From Amyelois transitella (Eukaryota; Arthropoda; Insecta; Lepidoptera; Pyralidae): 64,000 bases of DNA. The stretch is from positions 6,227,501 to 6,291,500 of the forward strand of contig NC_083510.1 in assembly GCF_032362555.1 (NCBI RefSeq), in the 5' to 3' direction. The stretch's first letter is position 1. Every line of letters begins with the position of its first letter. The notes beneath the pieces were generated by a model. It saw only the letters and a program-made list of their open reading frames with translations, was not told where the DNA came from and ran no database searches. The translations under genes and the position numbers were made by a program. Shown here one piece after another: positions 30,174-42,864 of the stretch.

Positions 30174-32479
30174 ATTCAGTTGTACAATTTTGTTATTGAA
30201 GGTGCCCAATGTCTTTTGTTATTGGGTACATTCGTCTTTGAAGTTGTTATTTATTATTAACCGTCAAGTATGTTTTCAGTTTGTAATTAAAAATTTTGTG
30301 TAATAATGAAAACTTGAAGAAAATTGTGATTGTACAAATCTGTAAAACATGATGATGTATAATACAACTTTTTATAGGGGATAGTAAAATGAAAGAAGTG
30401 AATGGCAGCAGATTGAGAGAATTATTGTCATCGTGTTTGGATATGAGACATAATTCGATGACTTTATTTCTATTGTGTACAGCAGTCAGGTTTTTTTTTT
30501 AATACGGCACTAGCGCTCCTCCGTCGACGCCCTCTACAGGGATGCAATTCTTTACCGTCTTGTCAGAAATTATATTATGTGCTTTAAGTATAGCGAAACT
30601 TGTCTCTATCAGTAAGGAGACATAAAGAAAGTTTTGAATTCTATTTATAAAGCTACAGAAAGGTATTTCTTTTTTATTTATTTTGGCAAATTGTTGGCAA
30701 TAAGTAACAACGAATATGTACAGGCAAAGTTTAAAATCATTAATGACTGCGGCCTAGAGAATTGCCTACCTGGTCCCAGAGCCGAATGACACTTCGGCAC
30801 CCTATTTTCAATTGTTGGATTTTTTGGATTGGATAATTTGTGGGAGTTTAAGTGTCATTCTAGCTGTTAAGATATTGCACATCGCTCACTGCCCTATCAA
30901 ATTAGCACGCCCCAGTTATCCTTCCTATTTATAGGCTCGAGTAAGTTTCGTCGATATACTGATGTAATTAGTAGCAAGCGCGAGACAGTTAAAATAATAT
31001 GTATATGTCAAATGATTATCAAACTTCGATACGACGGTTTGATCTAGTATTAGAAATAGCTAGTTCCGATTAAAATTTGGACGTGGGCTTTTAAATTTGC
31101 GGCAGTGGGTTTTATTATTATAGGCTGTGTTCAAATTCACCTATGGAAAGGTGATAGATGATTGAAAGATTGTAATTCGATATATCACAAGCAGGGTAAT
31201 CAAACTACTCCCAAGTGATGTTATAGTGTAGGACTGTGTGACACGGTAAGAATGTTGAGTTGTGCCCTCAAGGGCTATTGTTTAGCCACTGTATGGGAGT
31301 AGTGAGTGCATCCCTTGAACTCAATTCAATTATGCAATTTTTCACTTTAACATTATATTTTTTTTTCAATGTTATAATAAAACAAAATATATGCATTAAT
31401 ATTACTATTTTTTTCTTTTATTTCGTTTACAACCTAAAGCGCGTGTGCAGAGAACACACTACAACAAATGTCACTCACCAATCAGCATAATCATGCTCTG
31501 CGTTATGTTGTATTGTAGAATTCAAGAGACATAGTACAATGTAAAGAGAAAAAGAAACTCGTCTGTATTCCATTCAAAAAAGGTTCTCAATTGGACCATA
31601 TTTTTAATTTTATAATTTTGCTGACGAATGTGGCAGTCAGTATTTTGTTTTGTTAAGTATAGTTTATTTATTCAAATTTTATGCACGTTAAATGTACAAC
31701 AGGTGGACTTAATACCACAAGGCATTCTCTGCCAGTCGAACCTTTGGACAAATTTGAGAGGGATGTACAGGTGGTGCGATAAAAGAAATAATAATGTGGG
31801 TAGTTCTACAAACTATGGAATTTTCGCCGGCTTAGTCAAAATGTTATAAAAAAAATGTTTCAAACTATTTTATTTGGACGGCATACTGTTATTGGTAACT
31901 GTTTCTAGCTGGCCTCTAAATATAATATTGTTTTTCAGTTATTTTATGAACAAAATCACTATCTAAAGTGACGAATTCTCAGGATCCTGATGTGTCCCTC
32001 GAACAAATTTTACTACAAAGTGTGTCCTGATTACGTGAGTTCATAAATAAAAACCTAAAATAAAACCTAAAATCATATATCCATTCACACATAGCGCGGT
32101 GTTTTGTCTGCCCAGCGTTGTCAGCGAGGAAAGTATTGCTAAAATCAGTCGAGCTCTCAGAATCCTGGTAAGATATTTCTTTACGTATTCATTTAATAAA
32201 TATGATATTATACAGTTTTGATATGTAAGTTGCTAACATGAAGCTTGGTCCTGCTTAGTTTTTATTAAATGTTACAATATTGATGTGATTTTTTAATATA
32301 ATACAATAAATCTCAGGATCCTAGTCTCAGGTTCCATCCATCCAGGATCCTGAGACGATTGTAAAAATATATGTTTCTGTTAAAGATAATTCACAATTTT
32401 TTACCTGTAATCATTAATCCACGACACAAGTATGTATCTAATGTAATTTATCATTTGACTAACTTTCAGTATAAAATAC
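30174..32479. other. No gene recognised
   Basis: AT-rich, repeat-like DNA. Short frames (for example at 31260 and 31628) have no recognisable domain, codon bias or splice context. BamHI-like CAGGATCC motifs recur at about 31980, 32315 and 32341 without an obvious meaning. Confidence 0.4.
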
Positions 32480-33722
32480 AACGAAGAAAAGGTCACACAA
32501 TCTTTGCAGTTTGGAGGATCTCGCACACAGCTCTCACTTCATATAGTAGTTGCGTATTTGAAGGGAACTACAAGATCATATTACACTGTATCGTTAAGTC
32601 ATAATGTTTACGCTATTTGGGCACATTTAGGGCCGGTACAAGATTATTACCAATGAAAATAGAAACCATCCATTTCTTGAGTGACGGTCCAGTAACACAG
32701 TATCGGAACAAAATTATGTTCTTCACGCTAGCATGTAAAATTACCGATCTGTGCCCTGAATTTATAAATTGGACTTGGAATTACCCTGAAGCAGGCCATG
32801 GCAAAGTAGCTTCAAATGGGATAGGATCCGTGTGCAAAAGAACTGTAGGTAATTGATGTTGTAGCACATGGAGGTGATGTTATTATCCTATTTGAGATCT
32901 GTGGTGTCATTCAAAGTCACTGCCTTGGTGTGACACTTTCTATCGTCACTAAAAGCGAAATTGAAGACATGAAAAGAACAATTTCTAGCAATCAGCAGAA
33001 TTTCATCGCTTTTAATTGCACACTCAAAGTCCACCAAATACAAGGCAATGCCTTCATACCATGAAAGATACAAATAATAAATAAATAAATATATACGGGA
33101 CAAATTACACAGATTGAGTTAGCCTCGAAGTAAGTTCGACACTTGTGTTTCGAGATACTAACTCAACGATACTATAGATATATTATATTAAAAACTTATA
33201 TAGATAAACATCCAAGACCCAGGCCAATCAGAGAAAGTTCGTTTCTCATCATACTGGCCGGGATTCGAACCCGGGACCTCCGGTTTCACAGGCAAGCGCA
33301 CTACCGCTGCGCCACAGAGGTCGTCCGACAAATGAAATCCCTTTGTTGTTTTTGTGATGATGGTATTGTGTGAACAATATCGGATAAACCTACTCGAATA
33401 CCCTGCAAAACCAAGACAAATTTTTAAAGACGTCAATGAAAGTGAGACAGAATCAGCCTGATGACATGATCATTGATCTTACGTTAAATTTGGGAAATCC
33501 AGAAATTTTAGCTACCATGCCTGATTTGCAAATTGACCCAAGTACTCTTTTCCCAGACATATCCCCAAGCCTATCAAAACAAAAAAAAATAGATCAAAGA
33601 AAAGGTAAAAAACAAGAAAAAAATTTAGAGATACTGTTAGTGTGCAACAAAAAATTAAGTTATATCAAGGAAAGATTGAAAAGTTTGAATTTGAAGATAA
33701 AGTTAAAAAGGAGGCTAAATTA
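32480..33722 (+). pseudogene. Broken transposon-derived protein gene, split by a SINE
   Basis: The best-preserved part, about 32627-32850, reads IHFLSDGPVTQYRNKIMFF and later EAGHGKVASNGIGSVCKRTV. These phrases I know from uncharacterised arthropod transposon proteins with a conserved GHGKG..DGVG..KR motif. The upstream coding match (YAIWAHLGPV) is in another frame. Just after CKRTV a frame change is needed to continue into DVVAHGGDVIILFEICGVV, which runs to about 33063. A SINE then interrupts it (33068-33327). A later Lys-rich frame at 33436-33722 may be the old C-terminus. The superfamily cannot be named with certainty. It is clearly inactive. Confidence 0.6.
33068..33327 (-). mobile_element. 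tRNA-derived SINE
   Basis: On the minus strand it begins CGACCTCTGTGGCGCAGCGG TAGTGCGCTTGCC (pol III A box TGGCGCAGCGGTA). It continues with the B box GGTTCGAATCC, a body (GATTGGCCTGGGTCTTGGAT) and the end AATCTGTGTAATTTGTCCCG TATATATTTATTTATTTAT. Both promoter boxes are well kept. The same 3' end recurs alone at 51090-51140. Confidence 0.85.
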
Positions 33723-34570
33723 AAAAAAAAAAACAAATGCAAAAAAGAAAACTTAATTCTAAGATTTTTTTTTGTTATTTACTTTATAATAGATACTTAA
33801 TAAAGTACTTATGAGAAATTAATGTTAAGAAGCGAATTTAATTTGTGACATAAATAATTTATGAATAAACGTTGATTTTGATTGATTTCTATAGTTTTTC
33901 TTAGTTTCCTGGAGGCATTCTCAGTTTCCTGTTGCTTGATTTTCTTTAAAGGGCCATAAATCGAAAACTTTTCAATATTTTGACTGTTCCCATTAAGATA
34001 AGATTCTTGTATTCTTGTTATTAGACAAAATTTCGTAACCAGAATGAATAAAAAGTGTCGCGCCAAAATCAGACTCGATTTCGTCCTTAGTTTGTAGAAC
34101 TACACAATATAAATATGAATAATAGGTTACTTAATGCACTTACATGTAAAATTTTACAAACATAAGTATGACTAATTCATGTAAAGTAAACATCCATATA
34201 GGTACTTCATAAGTTGGATGATTGTGCAAAGTTTAAGAAAATCTACTGCTCAAAAAGAAAATGAAAATGTATTTGAAAAGTGAAATGCAGCGAAGAGATC
34301 GAGCGTGGGTAGCGCTTAAAAGTTGACTTTGATTTAAGATAATCCGGAGCGAAAGGGTCGTTGAGAATAGCAGCATGGATAGGATTCTAGCTTTGCGACG
34401 AAGAGGAATAGGCAGCCAAGTCACCCAACCAAGCTGAGAACGAAATGAGGAGACATGGTCATATTTTCGTAAACCAAATATGAAACGATGGCAATTATTG
34501 CCTAGGCTATGTGTTAGCTAAAGTATCTCTGTAACAATGATTATTTTTTAAGAAAAGCAATGTTTATCTA

Positions 34571-35083
34571 CATACATATAATCATGTCTATATCCTTTGC
34601 GGGGTAGACAGAGCCAACAGTCTTAAAAAGACTGATAGGCAACGTTAAGCTGTTTGGCTTAATGATAGTGTAGCGGGAGCGATGATTCGGCTCGACCGCC
34701 ACCAAAGGGAAGATCTTCCGCTAGGCTAGGTGTTATGCCTGGGGAACCGCGGCTCCGACGATGTTGTGTCGGAGGTTGTATAAATAGCTCCAATCCGTGA
34801 AATCTCTGAAATCGCGATTTGGGTTCTTCGCTGCTATTGGCTGAACGCGTCAATTTCTTCGCGATGATTGACAGTTGTTGTGTGATTTGATGTTGTTGAC
34901 GAGTGGCGTAGAGATGTCGCCACAATAGAATTGAGATTCAAATAGTGACAGATTGTTATAGCCTGTCGCCTAAAAAAAGAATCCCAAATTTATAAACCTA
35001 TCCCTTGGTCGCCTTTTACGACTTCCATGGGAAAGTGATGGAGTGGTCCTATTCTGTTCCTATTGGTGCCGGGAAGATTTGAA
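34571..35083 (-). repeat. ATGTATG-tailed retroposon interrupted by a solo LTR
   Basis: Read on the minus strand, the retroposon is present in two halves, 34925-35083 and 34571-34668, with a solo LTR between them. It keeps the conserved blocks (ACGACTTCCATGGGAAAGTG; TTTGCGGGGTAGACAGAGCC on the plus strand). Without the insert it would be about 255 bp, like the other copies. Confidence 0.85.
34669..34924 (-). mobile_element. Solo LTR, 256 bp, with ATAG target duplication
   Basis: The insert starts TGTAGCGGGAGC on the plus strand and ends GATGTCGCCACA, so on either strand it begins TGT and ends ACA. It is bounded by ATAG at 34665-34668 and 34925-34928, and other copies of the host retroposon have a single ATAG there. 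It is GC-richer than its flanks and has a TATTTATAC TATA-like box on the minus strand near 34780. This is the structure left when an LTR retrotransposon recombines between its LTRs. On the minus strand its first bases (TGTGGCGACAT) resemble those of the Gypsy LTR at 36398-36540 (TGTGGTGATAT). Confidence 0.85.
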
Positions 35084-35450
35084 TTCAAGAAGATAAATTC
35101 AGTAGGTACAGATAACGCATGAAGTGGCTACAAATAAACTGACTTATCTACTTTTTCATTTATAGTATAAGTTGGGATGGGGGTATAGGACATAGGTTAC
35201 AGACAATGAACATTCAGAAATTTTCCATCTATCTCTGTGAGTAGGTTAGGTAGGTACATCACCAGTGAAAATGTCAAGGAATGTTGGTGTCAGATAGGCA
35301 GCCGATAGTCAAAGCTTTGTCAAACATTTTACAGCATGTAAAATACTGACCTCTACTTATTTATGTAAAAACATTTTGGATGCTGTGTTGGTGAAGTTGT
35401 AACAAACATCATGACATAGTGAGATATCGGGTTAATACATAATGTACATA

Positions 35451-35706
35451 CATACATACATACATATAATCACGTCTATATCCCTTGCGGGGTAGACAGA
35501 GCCAACAGTCCTGAGCGGACTGATAGGCCACGTTCAGCTATTTGGCTTTAAGATAGAATTGAGATTCGAATAGTGACAAGTTGCTAGCCTATCGCCTAAA
35601 AAAGAATCTCAAGTTTGTAAGCCTATCCCTTAGTCGCCTTTTACGACATCCATGGGAAAGAGATGGGGTGGTCCTATTCTTTTTTGTATTGGTGCCGGGA
35701 ACCACA
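35451..35706 (-). repeat. ATGTATG-tailed retroposon, near full length
   Basis: The complement runs from GTGTGTGGTTCCCGGCACCA through the usual blocks to a (GTAT)n tail, seen on the plus strand as CATACATACATACATACATA. It is one of the least diverged copies in the window. Confidence 0.8.
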
Positions 35707-36397
35707 CATACATAATGTCGCTCTTGAAAATTAATTGTCTGCAAAATGTTTCTTTTGAAAGTAATGTCAAATTTAAAAATACAAAAAGGTAGTTTTACAC
35801 ACACTCCTTTAGGTATTAAAGCTAAACTGACCATCTACTATTTATATAAAATAAAGGTAAAAATTAAAACGTAACGTTTTTTTATTTTATTTCGAACGTT
35901 ACTTGCGGGTTTAATACTTGTAGGTACTTACCCTATTTTTAAATACTTAGTATAATGCAACGCGAAAGTTTAAAATTAGTGACTACCATCTGCTCTTGGA
36001 TTCTCTTCTATCGGCTTCGGCATCATCAATGGCTGGAAAAATAATCGCACTTTACACACGCATCGTAAACCTAAGCAAACCAAGCTACGACAGGATAGGG
36101 TATATTTATTTGTCTTCGACGCTAAGGTTAGGTACAGGTAAAATGATTTGCATAATGCCTCCCACGATGAGTTTGGCTTTATTAAAATATTTTATGGTAA
36201 ACAAACAGTGCCCGAATTAGTTATGCAAGGCAGTGAAAAAATGGCATGCAGTTGGTCGTATAGGTAAGTACTTACTTAGTTCTCCCTGAATGGATTATTA
36301 CTGTGATTTTGTCCGCCGTAAAAAAAATAGTTCACTGACAAATTCTAAACAAAGCTGACCCCTGTATACCCTACCCCCTTAGTGACAGGAGAAATTT

Positions 36398-36540
36398 TGT
36401 AGAATAACTAACCATTTCTCAGTAAATATGGCTTTATTCAATAAAATTATACAGTATGACTTTGAACATGTGACAGAACTGAAATGTTCGTTTTATGATA
36501 AAAGGTGTCAAAGCTAATGTGGAGGTTGCATATCACCACA
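36398..36540 (-). repeat. 3' LTR of the Gypsy fragment
   Basis: On the complement it starts TGTGGTGATATGCAACCTCC directly after a polypurine tract (CTGGGGAGAA). It ends GGTTAGTTATTCTACA at 36398, with an AATAAA signal inside. 143 bp is short for a Gypsy LTR. No second LTR remains because the element is 5'-truncated. Confidence 0.65.
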
Positions 36541-36553
36541 TTCTCCCCAGGTT

Positions 36554-37711
36554 TTAAGAAAGATCGTAATCTTGAAGATGAGACGGTGGATGTCGGTCTC
36601 TAGTAGAACGTCGCAGTTCAGGGTTTTGTGTTGTAGTAGCATCTGTAGTCAAATTAACTGGTTCCTGTTCTTCAGTTGTTGTCTCTTCGTTTGACTCTGC
36701 TGAATCCCAATTAGATGAATCAGAATCAGCCTCCTCAGTATCAGACGAAGTACCCATTGGGGCTAAGTGCCTGTTTGAAACTACTAATTCTCGTCCATTC
36801 TGTAATCTTATGTGTGAATGAAGGTTGTTAGCTTCTAATAATTGTACTTCTTCTACAAGAGGATCATATTTACTTCTCCTCACCGGGGTTCGATATAAAG
36901 CTTTATCTGCTTCTGTGAGCCAAGATGGCATTGATTGTCCATTAGAAGAACGTCGTGAATGATTAAACATACGCTCATGGGGCGTACATCCAGTAGCTGT
37001 GCATAGAAGTGAGCGGATAGCATGAAGTGACTTCTCAAGGACAGTTTCCCATTGAGTAATAGGCAAATTAATTGATTTTAAGGTAAGTTGTATAGTTTTC
37101 CAAATGATTCCATTATATCTCTCGGTCTGACCATTGCCTTGGGGATTATATGGTGTAGTGTAGCTTGTAGCTATGCCTTATCCGTGCAGAAAGGTTTTAA
37201 GTTCGGCTGATATAAATGCGGTACCTCTATCCGAGTGAACGTAAGATGGCAAGCCAAAAATGGCAAATAATTCAGAAAGTTTCTTTTGCACAGTTGATGA
37301 ACTTACATCTGCACACGGGAAAGCGAAAGGAAATCTAGAAAACTCATCCACCACAGTAAGTATATAACGATTTCTTGTATTATCGCATGGCAATGGTCCT
37401 TTGAAATCAATAGAAATTCTTTCAAAAGGTGATGTTGCTTTGATTAATGTGCCCTGTGTTCTAATAAATCGTGGCTTTATTTCAGCGCATACATTGCATG
37501 ATGACGTCATACGTCTGACATCCTCAACTGAGAATGGTAAATTTTTTGATCTGATCCAGTGTACCATTCTAGTTATACCGGGATGACACAGATTATTATG
37601 CAACTCGAGAAGCTTAGCATTGTCTACTGTTGTTAATGCTGTTACATTTGCTCTTGAAAGGGCATCGGCCACAATGTTATTCTTGCCCGGGCGATATGAG
37701 ATCTCAAACAA
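36554..37711 (-). pseudogene. Ty3/Gypsy pol remnant (RNase H end and integrase) with one in-frame stop
   Basis: The 5' part (complement 37178-37711) starts at the RNase H end signature SYRPGKNNIVADALSR. It continues with the integrase HHCC zinc finger (ELHNNLCHPG ... SCNVCAE) and catalytic aspartates in SIDFKGPL and VHSDRGTAF. A single TAA follows FLHG at about 37175-37180. The same frame then resumes with YTTPYNPQGNGQTERYNGII, carrying the catalytic Glu. It runs to the natural stop at 36554, with a C-terminal part ending in an acidic Ser/Thr-rich tail. Gag, protease, reverse transcriptase and most of RNase H are missing, so this is a 5'-truncated dead copy. The polypurine tract and LTR follow in the expected order. 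Confidence 0.88.
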
Positions 37712-40700
37712 TTACTATCAAACTATCTTAAACAATTTTTTATTCCAATTTGGTTTAAGTTGGACCAAACCAAACGCATCTGAGAAAACCCCATTCACGT
37801 CGGAGTTTTTTGCCAGTAAGCTGTAGGTTTCAATACATATGTATAATTCAATTCAATCTTAAAAATACCAACCTGCTATGTAACTCTCTTTCGTTTGTTT
37901 AACCAATAATACTTAATATATTCAAGTGGATAAATATAAAACTATATTCCACATCAGTTAGTAAAGCTTTCAAATAAGTTTGCGACGATCAAAACTGTAT
38001 TTTTACCTCGAAACACTAACTAATATTTAAATGTCTCGGACGTGTTGTTAAGTACACGGAACGTTGAAATTAGATTCAAATAGAAACTTGGTTCTAGCCA
38101 GTGCTCATAAACTGTGTTTGCAGAGAGACGAATGCTTGGTGTAGCATTATTGATCCTTCCAATAATTATCGAACACGTTTCATGTCACCATGCTCAAACA
38201 AATGTTTAAACACAAAAGTGGACGAGTATGGCGGATACTCGGTGCCACATTGTTTGTAAGTTTACGTACGGAATCGTAAAGAGGCAGGCAGTAGGTAGAG
38301 CTAACAGAACGGCGGTGAGAGCAACGACTTGCACTGTAGTTCGAAAGACACGACTGGGTGTTTGATTTTCGGTTTATGGGATCTGTATATTTATTTACCG
38401 ATTGATTATTGCTAATGACTATGTAAGTAGGTGTGGGGTCACGTAGAAAAAAAAATATTGTCCGTTAGAGGAATGTAAGTTTTTTGATGCTTCAAAATAT
38501 CCTTTAGCATAAAAGCAACAAAGATATCATCAGCATTATTCAAATGGTGATTGTCGCTTTGCGTCCTCCCTGGGGAGAATTCTTAGGAACACCTTTTTTA
38601 CGATCTTGAAGTAGCATTGGTAATCAAAAAAAGTCAAAATTACAATTGGATCTAGGTATGTATCTCTATATATATATATATCTATGTGAAATAGTGGATC
38701 ACACTTTTGTCTTTTAATGTGACTATACTTGAAGACTTTAGAACCCTAAAAATTCGTATTCAACATTTCACATGGCACCTGGTCAGTTGAGAATGAAGTG
38801 CGAATGTTAATACTTGGTAATTTTCTATCAAGTAAATAATAAAAGTTGCTATCTTTAGCGATATGCTAACCACTTCATAGTTTGATAAAAAAAATATTTG
38901 GCGAAAGTAACTTCAGTTTTTTACTATAAGTATTAACTATAAGTATATAAATGTACTTTCTTACTTAGATTTTTCTTGGTGCATTCTTATTCTAAATACT
39001 TGCTAAAATATTGCATTAAAAATAACTACCAATTATACCTACCTACCTGCATCACATTACCTACAGCAGGATAATTTGTGTCTATTTAAAAATGCTGAGC
39101 TTATTGCTACGAACTCGTTCAGAAAAATGCAACGTAACTAAGATTTGATGACAGTAAATAGAGTAACTGTGACTTTCCTCTGGGTCAAACATGAGAAATA
39201 GATTCGATATGTTAGATTCTGTTCAAACATGATTCAGCATAGACCATCAAATACGACATGCTAAAATTTTTCGAGAATGTAGGTAACGTGACTACATATT
39301 TGAGCATTATACAATACCTACACTGTTTCAAATAGCCGTTATGTCCATCGATTTTACACAAAAATATTTATTATCTCCTATCAATTAAGCCGCCAACATA
39401 ATCTCGTAAGCTGTAAATGACGCGGTCATTCAAAAATCCACGGAAGCCACATATGGCACGAGATGTCGAGACTAAATAGTATTTACGCCAAGGTGTTAAT
39501 TTCAGGAGGTTAGAGTAGCGTGAATTTTATTTATATGAAAAGTTAATTCATGCCCTGCTAGCACGTAGTGTTTAAACGACAGAGTTAGCACAAGGCTCCG
39601 AATAAACAGAAACTGAGTTGGAGTCTCCGCGCCGGCGGCCGCCGTCTGCATCGGTAGGTACCTATATGCAGCAAGCGTTCATGCGCGTGTAGTAAAACTT
39701 TCATATTCAGAGGTGCATGTACTTAAATTAATGCCTGTTGTTGTATTTATTAATATTTAAGTATTGTATCCCAACTAATATTATAAGTTCGAAAGTAAGT
39801 TTGTTTGAATATTACCCCTTCACGATTTAAATTTTCGCGTATTATTATATAAGAGTCTGGAGAAGGACATAGGGTATCATTCATCCCAGTAAAAGCTTAA
39901 TTTCCTATGAGATTTGCGAAAAACATCTATTCTATTGTAGGTGACGCTAAATTCGCCGCCGAAACTGCGGTCTAAAGCTAGTTGTTAATATTTGGTTAGT
40001 AACTATAGGAAGATAGCTCTTTGGCTTAATGATAAAATAAAAAAAAAATCAAATATAGACAGGTTTTTAGGACATCGCCTAAAAGAAGAATCCCAAATTT
40101 ATAGGCCTATCTCTTAGTCGCTTTTGACGACATCCATGGGAAAGTGCCGGGAACTAAACGGCATCCTGTTCAAAATTATTTTATTATTAAGGATAAAAGA
40201 CAGAAGTGGCAAAGGGCTTTTTTTATTACCTGTCTACCTTTTTCATCTTCTCTTTATAGGGTAGGTACTTATTCATAATCTTAAAAATTTAACCCTTTTG
40301 TAAAGATATTACCTACAATGTGCAATGCATATAGGTACATACCGAATTATAATCTTTTCTCAGCATGTGAAAATGATTTGTAGGTCCAAGGTTTGAAGTA
40401 GGTATGCTACCGCATACCTATAGTTACGATGAACCTTATTTATGTATTTATTTACGCCAATAATACAAGAAAAAGAGAGTTTTTATAAAGCTGAAAGTTA
40501 GGTATACTTTAATCTTGTGACAGCCTTAAGTTTCTTTTTCTATGGAAGCTATCTACCTACTTGCTAATCAATGCTTTTGTATTTTTTTACATGTCGTCAA
40601 ATACGGTTATCAAGGCAAGGTTTGTGGCTTTTTGTGGCAAATAAAATATTACAAACTACAACTTTTTGTGTAAACAAAGAGATTTTTGGTCAGTAGTTTC

Positions 40701-42540
40701 TAAGAAGGGACGGGGTGAGTCTTAATCAAACATCAAATAGGTCAACTATGTCAACTGTAAGTTTCCGAGTTTTTTATATGTGAGGAAAATTTTATTAAAT
40801 ATGTATACATTTGGTCGGTCGGATCGTATGTATCGTAATATGTATACATATCGTCGGTAGATGAGTGTTGGTTATGGTGCCCTATTCTGACTACGAACAA
40901 CAAAGATTTTTATGCAAATGACATCTATACAAATTTGGTCTCTGGGAACGGAAAAAATGGAAGTACTCCGTAGATCGAAAAAACTGGAGTAAGAAATTTC
41001 TTCGTTTTTTTTTTAAAATTATTTAGTAAGTATTTATTGTCTTTCATCTCATCGTTGGGTGGCTCACTCCCTAACCTTTTTTACTACATCCTCATCCTTA
41101 ATTTTAAGACGATTTTTCGGTAAAATATGGTATTTATTGGCTTTCAAAATGCAATAGTTGAACCAGAAAAATACTTTAAATAATTTTTGTTTCACAACTT
41201 CGCTGTGTTAATTTCTTTACCTAAGTATGTTAGTGAGATAATCTGAATAAAATAGAAGAACAAATTGGTTAGGAAATAAAAACTATTGAAAGAATTGTTT
41301 TACGTATTGAATTAACTCAAATGTTACGTAGGATAGGTTCAATTACAAAGTCTTGAACCAAAGTTATTGTCTAATCTACCTAAATCATAAAGAAGAGTTA
41401 TCACCTAGAAAACGTTGAAACAAATTTGAATTCACCGTGCACCGATCGGTTATAGGTAACGGTTCGGAGATATTTAAAAATGAAACATTTCTGTGGAGAG
41501 CATTGAGCCCGTGGTTGTTGGAGGTTTCCTTTTCCAATTAGCACTTTGCCGGCAGACCGTAACTGGGTGAGGCGGCGTTGGAATGCTGACTAGCTGACGG
41601 CTGCGGCCAATATGCTGTACCTACTCGCCTGTACTTACTTACTCTTTGTTAAAATCTGGACACTGGATCTTAGAGATAAACACATGCCTGTTGGTTAGAA
41701 AATATAGGCGTGAAATAATTTATTTGGGTGCGATGAAAATATAAAAAATGTTGTATCTGTAATCACAATTACTTAGTACAATCGATAATTTCTTAGTCCA
41801 ATACCCTTTGGCCATCATACTGGACTGACTTAGGTAACCCACAGAAAAGCTAAGAAGGGTGTTACTGAAAACACGAAAAAATGAAAGGGGAAATTAGAAG
41901 AGAAAAATCGATGAATATAGAGTAGATTCCTACAGCATTATATCCACGCTGACAGACTGTGTACCAATATTATATTTTTCATGTTTTTTACATAGTAAAT
42001 TCAATTATTTCATTAAGCCTAAAAGTTGAACGTGGCCTATCAGTATTTCAAGACTGCTGGCTCTGTCTACCCCGTTAGGGATGTAGAGGTGGTTATATGA
42101 ATGAATGAACAAATATAAGCTCTCTCGCAAGAAATAAAGACGTGATTATATGCATAAAATTTTTTCACGAAAAGGTGTTTTAATCATTTTCTAATAGAAC
42201 GCGATGAAATCAATTTGGATTCATCGCTGCGCAGGATTGCCTCCGCGTAGAGCCTCCAGCCCGCACCAATCAGCTTAAGTTTCAATACGGCAGGGGCGGA
42301 GCTTCGTCCTAGACCGCACCAGGCTCAACAAGTCAAAATAATTAAAACAAAACGTATTACTGATAAATAAGATTCAATATTGGTTACACTTTGTAACAAC
42401 AAGATTTTAATTTCACAATGGAAAATGTACTTTATAGTATTGCGGTATGAATCACAATTGATTGTTATGAGGAAGAAACGGTGGGTATGTTATTCGGTGA
42501 CATGCTAATGAGGTGTAGTCTGATGAGTTTGCAGTGGTTC
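37712..42540. other. Gene-poor intergenic stretch
   Basis: No supported coding exon on either strand. It contains partial dispersed repeats: one at about 39770-39990 beginning ACTAATATTATAAGTTCGAA, a retroposon fragment at about 40018-40150 (minus) and another at about 42010-42108 (plus). A small GC-rich block (GCGCCGGCGGCCGCCG) lies near 39628-39645. It may carry regulatory DNA for the downstream T-box gene, which is inference only. Confidence 0.4.
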
Positions 42541-42599
42541 TCCAAGCTGTCGGCACGCAAGCCTCTCTGTGATATATGAACTATGCGGGCTATCTGCGA

Positions 42600-42763
42600 C
42601 CAAACATTTTGACAGTTTAAAACATGTGTGAATTGTAACAGTTCTTGTTAAGTGAAATTAGCGAATACGCAACTACCGTGCAGTGAACTGGAATTTAGTA
42701 TCTGATTACAAGAAGTGCCTTGATTGTGGACGAAATTGAGGACAAACAGATTGCTGAAGACAG
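42600..42763 (+). promoter_or_regulatory. Possible distal promoter and 5' untranslated exon
   Basis: The stretch reads like a transcription start and leader: a run without repeats ending TTGCTGAAGACAG followed by a strong donor GTGAGCG at 42764. The next plus-strand gene is the T-box gene, whose first coding exon has an acceptor two bases before its ATG and so needs an upstream non-coding exon. The distance is about 10 kb. The link is speculative. Confidence 0.25.
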
Positions 42764-42795
42764 GTGAGCGATTAAAAACGGCAAAGCCAGAGTTG

Positions 42796-42864
42796 GAAAT
42801 TTGGCATTACAGTTGGCATTTATGGCATTCAATGCCATAAATGCCAACTGTAATGCCAAATTTC
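42796..42864. repeat. Perfect 69-bp palindrome (34-bp arms, 1-base centre)
   Basis: The left arm 42796-42829 begins GAAATTTGGCATTACAGTTG; the right arm 42831-42864 is its exact reverse complement; the centre base is C at 42830. It is followed a few bases later by GAATTCCGCGGATCC, three overlapping six-cutter sites. It could form a hairpin or cruciform. It may be a recent fold-back event or a cloning or assembly artefact. Confidence 0.95.

Noticed and set aside
30480..30545. GC-richer block ACTAGCGCTCCTCCGTCGACG as an exon
   Set aside because: No open frame or splice pair; isolated short block only.
33240..33327. tRNA gene on the minus strand
   Set aside because: The A and B boxes are the head of a SINE: the sequence continues into a SINE body and AT-rich tail, and no proper acceptor stem closes.
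34659..34925. 88-aa minus-strand frame
   Set aside because: It coincides with the solo LTR; its lack of stops follows from GC-rich LTR sequence.
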